Shown here: positions 55,681 to 64,000 of the stretch, piece by piece
How the letters are laid out: each line of letters begins with the position of its first letter
Numbering within the stretch: position 1 is the stretch's first letter
Notes under the pieces: model-generated
Told to the model about the DNA's origin: nothing
What the model saw: the letters and a program-made list of their open reading frames with translations, nothing else
The model's database searches: none
Translations under genes and position numbers: made by a program
Assembly: GCA_022559845.1 (NCBI GenBank)
Contig: CM040123.1
Coordinates: 295,914,642-295,978,641, forward strand
Reading direction: 5' to 3'
DNA: 64,000 bases
From: Amorphophallus konjac
Lineage: Eukaryota; Streptophyta; Magnoliopsida; Alismatales; Araceae

Positions 55681-55904
55681 GCGACTTACTTGTACTCCTC
55701 CACCCTCACACTTGTACATGATAGACATTCATGATGTATATATATATATGATTGAGATTTATTTGTTACCTGAGCACTTTGTGTAGTTGTGGCCTTGTGT
55801 TTGTGTACTTTCCTCTTTCCACGTTCTTCATGTTTGCTTTACTGTGCCCTGTACCTGCAACTGTAATCCATACCTTGAACAAACAGGTTAATTCATCTGT
55901 TCGA

Positions 55905-55972
55905 CTTGGCCCCTTGCCCAATAAGCAAGGGGTAGCAATATTTTGACCTTCATGAGGGGTCAAGGGGCCAAG
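55905..55972. terminator. Hairpin between sense and antisense genes, E2
   Basis: Perfect 12-bp arms CTTGGCCCCTTG (55905-55916) and CAAGGGGCCAAG (55961-55972), with a nested CCCCTTG/CAAGGGG pair (55910-55932). It lies about 230 bp after the PMD2 stop and is related to the E1 hairpin at 14603-14672. Confidence 0.6.
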
Positions 55973-56149
55973 CCTTTAATCAAATAAGGTAAAAATAAAA
56001 TAGCTGATAGCGGGGAGATGCCTCATGCAAAGCACGCATAGGCCAACCATAAATAAATGATGCCCATGCAAGCATACATCGTGAAGAAATGCATTTTTTG
56101 TTCTTTTTTCACTCATTTATATTTTTTTGTTATTTTTCCTGAAAAACGC

Positions 56150-56330
56150 GCCTTAGAGTAGGTCGTGGTTCGCATAAAGACGCCCTAGAATACGGCGTGA
56201 ATTTGAAAAGGAAATCTGATTTTTGAAAAAGTAACGACCTGCTCAGAGACGTTATTCTGAAAGAGACGACCTAATCTAGGACGTTAATTCTATAAAAAGC
56301 GCCTTAGGCGAAGGCGTTAATTGAATTATT
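56150..56330. repeat. CGCCC/CGACC palindromes after pol (E2)
   Basis: Units such as ACGCCCTAGAATACGGCGT and ACGACCTAATCTAGGACGTT, between the hairpin and the end of pol. Confidence 0.7.
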
Positions 56331-57209
56331 CTGCGAAAAAAAGGTTGACAAGGCTATCAAGACCACGGATCCTACACGGTCACCATCTAAAATTCATTAA
56401 CCTTTCTTGAGTAATTAAAAGGGAGTGGACGTGGTCATAGTTGACTTGTATTCGAGATTTCGCACAGTGCAATTTCTTTAGTCCGTCTTGACCATCCTGC
56501 CAGTTCGTGACTTACCACATAGAAAGGATGGAAGAAAATATGAGGGAAGCCCATAAGGGATTCTGAGATGCTCAAGGCAAAGTTACCTCCCCAACCCTAT
56601 GCCTGTTGGGGTTCGGTCTTTGGCGTAGGAAAATTTGTTGCCTTTTTGCCTCTTTTATATTGCACGTATACGCCCAAGGTTTTCCTTGCGGGGACTTTGC
56701 CCTCTTGACATGCTTTTCTTTTCACAACTTGACTTTCACTTCGGAATTGATTTGCATTGATGAATAAAAACCTAATTGTACTTGGGCTTTTATGGCATTT
56801 GCTTCCTTTTGGGCCCTGACTTCCACCTACTAGGGCGGCGGATAGGCTTGGCGTGTCTACCTCAAGGTCTCCCTTCCTCCCTTATGGGCCGAAGAAGAAA
56901 AGAACGGGTATTGTCTTTCACTTTCAGTCAGGTTTTTGACTTTCCATCGGATTTTGCACTGCTTGAGTTCAAGAATAAAGCGTGTAGTGTGTGCGGGAGT
57001 CAACCCCCTTTTAAGTTAGCAAGACTGATGAATGAATTCTGAACTTTGACCTTTCGGACCTTGATCCTTCGTGTGCCATGGCACCAATTTTGATCTCTTC
57101 TATTTTTTTTGTTTGCTTTTTAAAATTTCTATTTTTTTTTGGTTTTTTTGGAAATATTCCACTTTGTTTTGGATTTTTGAAACAATTTTCATTTTGTTTG
57201 GATTTTGAA
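56331..57209 (-). other. E2 post-pol spacer with T-rich repeats
   Basis: No gene is supported. Positions 57080-57210 are irregular T-rich repeats (GATTTTTGAAAC, TTTTGGTTTTTTTGGAAATA) that read A-rich on the element's strand, as in E1 14293-14530. Confidence 0.6.
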
Positions 57210-60119
57210 TCAAGGGTAGTATTTCTTAAGATACAAACCATTCCAAGGGTGAGTTAACTCTTCTCCTTCAGCATTAATCAATTTATAAGCATTGCCTGGA
57301 AAAACATCTTTTATAACAAACGGTCCTTCCCAATTGGGTTGGAGTTTTGAGCGAGGGCCACCCGGCTTTACGAAAATCCTCTTAATTACCATCTCACCGA
57401 TTTTGAATTTTCTCTCAATTACTTTCTTTTGATAAAAATGCGAGAGCCTATTTTGATAAACGCGCGCATGCTCAGGGCGACCAGACGCTTCTCATCTAGG
57501 AGTTCCAATTGGGCGAGGAGTGAATCACGACGCTCATCAATAGAAAATTCCTTATCCAATTGTACTCGTAAAGAGGGAATGAGAATCTCATAAGGGACTA
57601 CCGCCTCCATTCCATAAGTAAGGGCGAAAGGGGTTTGCCCAGTGGGGGTTCGAATGGAAGTTCGGTAGGCCCAGAGAGCTTCAACTAGCTTGTCTGGCCA
57701 ATCCGAAAATTTATTAGCCTCACACGTCTTTTTGACAATTTTTATCAAAGTTTTGTTAGTTGCCTCTGCTTGGCCATTGCCCTGCGGATAATAGGGAGAA
57801 GAATGATGTAATGCAATGTTATACCTATTGCAGAGATCCTTGATTTCTTGAGAGATAAATTGAGGTCCATTGTCGGTGACGATGGTGCTTGGGATGCCGA
57901 ACCTCATGATGATGTTCTTCATTATAAACTTGCAGATGGTTGACGCTTTGATCTCCACGTAAGCTTCTGCTTCCGCCCACTTGGTGAAGTACTCCGTTGC
58001 CGTGAGGATGAATGATTTTTGCTTGGTCAGGAGATTCGAATCACCAAGAGGTCCAATGATATCAAAAGTCCACATGGAGAAAGGCCATGGGGAGGATGTA
58101 GGATGGAGTGAAGAAGCAGGAGAATGAATCTTGTCGGCGTGTAGTTGACACTTAACACACCTTCGAACATAGATGGAACAATCCTCTTCTAGAGTTGGCC
58201 AATAGAAACCTAGCCTAAGGATCTTCTTAGCTAGCATCTGGCTATTCACATGACCACCACACACTCCAGAATGTGCCTCTTCCACAACTTTCCATGATTC
58301 ATCATCGTCGAGGCATCTTAATAAAACACCGGTGAGCCCTCTCCTATAGAGCACACCTCCAATCAAAACATAACGCTGAGCCACTCTTCTAATTGCTTTC
58401 TTTTCTTCTGCGGTGGCTTCCTCGGGATAGGACTGATCATTGCAATATCTGGCAATCTCATAATACCAAGGCTTCTCTTCGTCAGCCAATTCTTCTTCCC
58501 AGTCTAAAAGCATGACCTCTTTGCCTTTAAGGGATTCCTTCTGCTTGATCTTTTCAAGCACCTTATCCCTAATATCGAGGAATGCACGATCCTTGATAGC
58601 TGGCGTGTCACGCTGATGAATCAGAGGAACATGAAAATCACGCTCAGGAGGGAAGACTAAAGCAGAGGCCAAAGAAGCAAGAGCGTCAGCCTAGATATTT
58701 GACTACGAGGAACATGGACGAAAATCAATTTGGTGAAGAGTTTGGCATAAGCTGAAGCAAGTTCCTGGTAGGGTTTGAGCTTAGGATTGATAGTGCGGCA
58801 TTTGACCAACACCTGGCGCAGAATGAGCTGACTGTCCCCTACAATCCTCAAATGGGTGACACCATATCGATGAGCGGTTTGAAGACCGGCCAAAAGAGCT
58901 TCATACTCAGCTATATTATTGGTGGCGGGAAAAGTGAGCCGAGCAGCAAATGGGATGGTGACCCCTTCTGGTGTTAAAAGAACCATGCCGATCCCTCTTC
59001 CTTGGGAATTTAGAGCTCCATCAAAATGTAATGTCCACATAGGATCGTGGGGTTGATTAATGGACATTAGTTCTTCATCTGGAAACTCCGAATTGACAGG
59101 ATCAAAACGAGGTAGAGGGTGGTGAGCAAGATGTTCGGCAATGGCGTAACCTTTGATAGCTTTCTGTTGAATGTAAGTGATATCAAACTGAGAGAGGAAG
59201 CTTTGCCAGCGTGCTAATCGATCAGTGAGGACAGATTTTTCAAGGAGGAATTTAATCGGATTCATGCGAGCAATGAGGTGAACCTCGTGAGCTAGGAAAT
59301 AGTGCTTTAACTTCTGAACTACCCAGACTAAAGCAGCGCAAGTTTTCTCCATGGCTGAATACTTCTGTTCACAGGGGTTAAGAAGTTTAGACAAATAGTA
59401 TGCTGCCCTCTCCTTACCTTCTTCGTCCACTTGAGCCAAGACAGCACCTACGGAGTCATCCAGGACAGAAACATAGAGAATAAGTGGTTTGCCTGGAATC
59501 GGCGGCCTCAGGATAGGAGGATTGGCCAAATAATCCTTCAATCCGTCAAAGGCTGCCTGACACTTGTCATCCCAATTAAACTTGACTCCCGGCTTAGTAA
59601 GCTCGTAAAACGGCCTACATCTTTGTGAATGCTGGAGACGAAGCGGCGAATGAATTGCAACCTCCCGATTAATCCTCGAACTTCTTTCAAATTCTTGGGA
59701 GGAGGCATATCTCTAATGGCCCTTGCCTTGTTGGGATCAACTTCAATTCCCCTCTTGCTAACAATGAAACCAAGCAACTTCCCTGAAGAAACGCCAAACA
59801 CGCACTTCTTGGGGTTCATCTTCAACTGATACTCTCGTGATCTTTGCAAGACCTTGGCTAGAACCCCAGGATGTTCAATCCTTGTCCTTGATTTCACAAC
59901 CAGGTCATCCACATACACCTCGATATAGATATGAATCATGTCGTGAAAAATCACCATCATAGCCCTCTGATAGGTGGCTCCAGCATTCTTAAGTCCAAAA
60001 GGCATGACCACATAACAATAAGTACCCCATGGTGTAGTGAATGATGTCTTCTCTTGATCTTCTTCAGCCAGACGAATTTGATTGTAACCTGAGAAGCCAT
60101 CCATGAAAGAGAGTCTCAA
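57210..60119 (-). pseudogene. pol: E2 RT (most), RNase H, second RNase H, integrase
   Basis: RT with YVDD at 59915-59904 continues from the upstream piece after a frameshift near 60110. Further frameshifts lie near 59640 (end of RT), 58680 (end of the second RNase H) and 57470-57420 (integrase C-terminus). Domains: RNase H about 59500-59240; second RNase H about 59010-58680 (LHFDGALNSQG, NIAEYEALLAGL); integrase about 58430-57600 with an HHCC zinc region and intact D, D, E (WTFDIIGP, VTDNGPQF, GQAEATNK). It ends PWNGLYLKKYYP at 57212-57210. It is about as close to E1 pol as expected for sister families. Confidence 0.9.
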
Positions 60120-62160
60120 ATCCTGCCGTATTATCGATCAAAACATCAATATGAGGGAGGGGGAAGTCATCTTTGGGACACGCACGGTTGAGATCCTGGA
60201 AGTCTATACAAATCCAAACTTTTCCATCTTTCTTCATAATCGGGACGATGTTAGCCACCCAATTGGGGTAGAGGACAACTCTAACAAATCTAGCCTTATG
60301 GAGCTTGTCGACCTCTTCTTTCATCTTTAAAGCCATGTTAGGGTGGAAACGCCTCAACCGTTGCTTGACCGGCACAGACCCTGGCTTAAGTGTAAGGCGA
60401 TGTTCAACAAGCGCAGGGTCTAGACCAGGCATATCTTCATAACTCCATGCGAACGTGTCCTTGTATTCTTGCAGGACCAAAATGAGCGCCTCCTCTTCGG
60501 AGGGCGGTAAATTCTTGCTTAGGAGGACAATCCTAGGGTCTTCCTTGGTACCCAAATTAATCTCTTTGGTAGGCTCTTCTACGGAGGCTGACGGTTCGTC
60601 AAATCGTCTAATGCCACTAGCAAAAGCATCAGCCTCGTCCTCATATTCTTCATAACTTTCATCCCCCTCTTCAATAGGGTCTTCGTCATTCATAATTTCA
60701 TAGACACCCAAACCCTCATAAGAAACAACAGCAGCATCCTCATATTCCAGCTCTGGCAGGATGATTGGATTCTCTATAAATTCAGGAAGGGCTAAACAAG
60801 CCTGGCATCTGATAGCTAACTCCAACAGAAACCTACGGGGAATCTGCTTACCCTTGGATTTCTTATAAGAATCTACCCCATGAATTTTATTAGAAGAAGA
60901 AGAACAACTAGCTTGACGGGAAAAAGAAAAAGAAAGAGGTGAAAAAGTGGATACAGGAGGTAATACAGAGGAAGTCCCCTCACCAGAGGGGGTGAAAAGA
61001 TTTAGCAATGAATCTTGAAGGAGCGGCCCCTGGGTCGGGACGCACTCAGAAGAGAAATAGGAGGTCTCCTCAACAGAAATGGAGGATTGGAAATTTGGGA
61101 ATTTGGCATTTTTTTTTTCGTTTTTGTTTTTTTCTCCATTTTTATTTTCTGTTTCAAGAAGAAAGCAGTGTGAAGGGAGGATAGCAGGAGGAGTGGAAAT
61201 TGCCAGATCAGAGAAAGATTGAATCAGTGATGGCCCGCGAGGGGGCGTGATGGAGAGTTTAGAAAATCGCTCGAGGAGCGAAGAAGGAATTGTGAGAGAA
61301 ACTTGGATTGAATCTGGAGATAAATTGATTATAATCGGAGGCGGTCTTGGCACGCGACCAAACCGATGAGAATATAGAGAAGCAAGCACCGATGGATGCA
61401 TGGAAGTGAGAGAAAAGAGGCCGGCCCACAGCCTGTCCACGGTGAAGCCTTCTTCAAACGGAACGTCTGGCTCTCCAGTATCAGTGTAGTCACTCAGTAG
61501 CTGCCTCTTATCTGTAATTGCAGCTGGCATCTCAATCAATTCATGAATAAGTGGCGGCCATTCCGGGTCAGTCGGCATGAAGAGGCGGCTCAACGACATA
61601 GTAATATCCTGCATATCGAACCACCTGTACCAGTCACATTCTGGATCATCCATTTTTCTTCTTTTGTCAGGCCTTAAGGACTCCAGGGCTTTGTATGTGG
61701 CCAACGGGGCAATATGACGAGCAAACTGTCTAGCATGAACATCCTGACAGTCTAATATGGAAGTGATTATTGTAGTTTGCTCACTATTCTGAAAGCCACC
61801 TGCGACAAAATGTGTCTTCAATGTCCAAGTGAGCGGTTGGCGATCTATTTTTAATGTGGATGTCATAAATGCCCATGGTTCATCTTTGTTTTTGCCTGGC
61901 CCTTTGTAACCTAGGCCACCTCGTGTAATCAGTTTCTGAGGTTTAACAGGCCTAATCCTGCCTTGACAATTGGCACCCAGACCTTTGCCATTTTGATACC
62001 CCATTTTCATTAAGATGTTCCAGCCAGAGGTGTTCATCATTGTTTTCTTCTTTTTCCCTTGGCAGGCAGGGGTGTCATAGCAACTGTTGTGACTTTTTCT
62101 GGCATTGGTCGTGGACAAGGGACGTCCAGCACAGATAATAGTGGCTTGTTGGCCGGCCAC
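60064..62160 (-). pseudogene. pol: E2 G-patch segment, linker and RT N-terminus
   Basis: An open frame of nearly 700 codons. It starts after a frameshift in an A-rich run near 62050. A G-patch-like motif lies at about 62030-61890 (GWNILMKMGYQNGKGLGA ... RGGLGYKG). A long variable linker follows, with an uninterrupted ten-base A run (minus strand, 61118-61109) at the place where E1 has nine. Next come an acidic block and the RT N-terminus (MPGLDPALVEHRLTLKPGSV; KKDGKVWICIDFQDLN). The frame is lost near 60110. Confidence 0.85.
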
Positions 62161-63440
62161 ATGGATGGAACTGATGAAGCCACATGAATATCCTCCTCTG
62201 GCAGAATCGGCATACTGGTAACTTTAATAATGCGGCCCTTGTGTGGGAATTTAAGGCATTGGTGATTTGTGGAGGGCACCGCATCGAGTTGCTGAATGTA
62301 GGGGCGTCCCAGAATGCCATTAAATGTCGGATCCATATCCAGAATATGGAAATCTGCTGTGATGGCGGCAGGACCCAAACTTACTTTTAACGTAATCATG
62401 CCTATAGGAGGTTTCTTCGTGTTATCATATGCAGTGACTGTGATAGTAGACGGCCGAATTTGGCTTTCCGGAATGCCACACAACTTCAAGGTGCTAGGTG
62501 GCAAGACATTGATGGATGCCCCAGTGTCCACCAGACATTGCTTAACAGCCACCTTATTAATGTCAACTGTGATGCATAGAGCGTACTTTCTTGCTGGGAG
62601 TGGCGCCAGTTCATGTTCATGGAAAGTAATTGCCGGCTGACTGCTAGCGGGCGTTAAAACCGTGACTATCTGCTCAACTGGAATGTCCTCATTGACCATC
62701 ACCTTTTGCAGATATTCTTTCAAAGCTAGCTGATGAGTGGTGGACCTTTTAATTAGTTCCAGGATTGAAATCCTTGCTGGTGTTCGGTCCAAGTGCTTTA
62801 GCAAATCATACTGAGTCCCTGGCACTGACTCTTGTTCTTGTTCTTGCTCTTGCGGCCCCTGCACGGGCTCTAGCTCTCTCTGTGGAAAAATACGGTGGAA
62901 CATCCGTCCACTGCGGAGCGGCGCCACGCCTTGACGTGCCTCTGTCGGGACAAGTGTGGGAGGGGGATTAGAAGAAGAAGAAGGTGTGTTGGTGTTAAGA
63001 AGTGGTGGAGTGGGAGTTCCCGCAGAGGGAATCCCTGTAGAGGGTGCTGGTGCCCTGGTAGGAGGCGTAGAGGTAGAAAGGGATACCCGAATGCGGGGGG
63101 AATTGGTGGGGGGTGGAATGAGAAGGGTTCTGGGTACAAAAGGTGGCGGAACCGATGGTGGGGGGATCCTTGCCGGTGAAGGAGTAGTGGTGGCGGGTGC
63201 AGTGGGCGTTGGTGATGGGCGGATGAGGAGTGGCCTAGATGGCAATGGCGAAGGGTTGGTGGTGGATGGGTTTTGTTGTGGCGTAGGCTGTAGAGGTGGT
63301 AAGCGTGTAAGAAGGGGGCGAACCGGCAAGGTTGGAGAATTGGCGGTAGGAGGTGAATTAACGGGGCGCAGAAGAGATCGGCCCACTTGAGGGGTAGGAG
63401 AAGAAGAAGGGGTGCGCAAGAGGCGCGGAGGTTGATTTTG
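62050..63440 (-). pseudogene. pro: E2 proline-rich spacer and protease
   Basis: A proline-rich spacer (63419-62900) is followed by a Glu/Gln repeat (QEQEQEQE), the conserved GTQYDLLKHLDRTPARI block, and an aspartic protease with DTGAS at 62528-62514 and FNGILGRPYI. Protease residues look intact. Frameshifts separate it from gag (near 63440) and from the G-patch segment (near 62050). Confidence 0.85.
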
Positions 63441-64000
63441 ATTATGATAAAGTGCCCGACAGAGGCGTTTTCTTCATGCCATCCCTGCCCTCTCTCCACC
63501 TCATAGAGAGACGTGACAGGGTTTACGTGCTGGTTTGGCGGGTGCTCCGGCAGTGGATTGTGGACAATCCCCATATCGTGCTGAGGCGCTGGAGCTTGTT
63601 GTTGCTGCTGTGGAGCTGGTTGCTGTGGCTGCTGAGCTTGTTGCTGCCGAGGAGACCTTCTTTCTTTCATGGTGGCGATGAATTGTCTCATCTCATCCCA
63701 ATTGATGTCACCTTGGTCATTTAGGTCATAAATGTAATCTCTGAAGTGGAAGCAACGATCAAGGTTATGACCAGGTGCACGATGGAAAGCGCAGTAACGG
63801 GATGTGTCAACATTAGCGGGCCACGCTGTTCTTTCTCTTGGTAATATGAGCAAATTGGCGGCCATTAAGGCATTGAAAATATCCGGGAGACTTTCTGGTA
63901 ATGGAGGGTAGTGGTCCCTTTTGGGGCCAAGTGGTGGTCTCCGTTGTTGTTGTTGGCCATAGTTGGTAGGTGGTGGTACCTGGTGGTACTGTTGCGGAGC
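63441..64000 (-). pseudogene. gag: E2 gag, C-terminal part
   Basis: Gag runs in from beyond the window edge in an open frame. A Gln/Pro-rich linker is followed by a knuckle-like CAFHRAPGHNLDRC (CX2HX4HX4C, as in E1) at about 63795-63754, then a Gln-rich tail and HNPLPEHPP, matching the E1 gag end. A frameshift near 63440 leads into the proline-rich spacer. Unlike E1 and E3, there is no TAG at the gag end. Confidence 0.85.

Larger units (their letters stand above)
47250..64000 (-). mobile_element. E2: Tat-type element, 5' end outside the window
   Basis: Minus-strand relative of E1 with the same domain set and two PMD genes on the opposite strand. The 3' LTR is at about 47250-48468. The interior extends from 48469 past the window edge, where gag is still open. 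At least 15.5 kb of interior is visible, so the full element probably exceeds 18 kb. The sense polyprotein has at least six frameshifts and no nonsense codon that I found; the antisense PMD1 is intact. Confidence 0.9.

Noticed and set aside
1..64000. Ordinary host genes, tRNA or rRNA genes
   Set aside because: All long coding frames belong to retroelement gag-pol or the PMD cassettes; tRNA-like matches are only primer binding sites.

Overview
This is plant nuclear DNA made almost entirely of nested LTR retrotransposons. I see no ordinary host gene, rRNA or tRNA gene. The evidence is the Ty3/gypsy Tat-type polyproteins with two RNase H domains, a Tekay/Del-like gag-pol with an initiator-Met primer site, a copia UBN2-type gag, and antisense genes with introns of the plant mobile domain (PMD) type. 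The pattern fits a repeat-rich region of an angiosperm genome; I cannot name the species.

Layout. Element names are mine. 1-723: 3' part of a plus-strand Tat-type LTR (E4). 724-2672, 23548-25104 and 35443-41470: a minus-strand, pol-less Tat-type element (E3) broken up by later insertions. 2673-23542: E1, a complete 20.87-kb plus-strand Tat element with 1.73-kb LTRs and a perfect ATGAC target duplication, inserted into E3. 25109-35442: a minus-strand copia element with 2.8-kb LTRs that keeps gag but lost nearly all of pol, also inserted into E3. About 41471-47250: a decayed plus-strand Tekay/Del-like element (E5). About 47250-64000: E2, a minus-strand Tat element relative of E1, with its 3' LTR at the left and its 5' end beyond the window.

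E1 and E2 share one plan: gag, protease, G-patch segment, RT, RNase H, second RNase H and integrase, then an A-rich stretch and a hairpin. After these come two genes on the opposite strand, then a conserved 3' noncoding module, polypurine tract and LTR. The antisense genes are PMD1 (two exons, 435 codons in E2) and PMD2 (seven or eight exons, all phase 0, PMD domain plus coiled coil). Their order relative to pol is swapped between E1 and E2. PMD1 of E2 is intact although the sense polyprotein of E2 has at least six frameshifts.

The most interesting signal is a set of short interrupted palindromes in the noncoding DNA: the LTRs, the stretch just upstream of each PMD gene, and intron 1 of PMD2. 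Positions match between E1 and E2, but the core sequence differs by family (CGGT..ACCG in E1, E3 and E4; CGCCC..GGGCG or CGACC..GGTCG in E2). Positional conservation with changed sequence suggests family-specific binding sites. One hypothesis is an element-encoded PMD protein acting on its own palindromes, comparable in logic to the VANC anti-silencing proteins of VANDAL transposons. This is inference, not demonstrated here.
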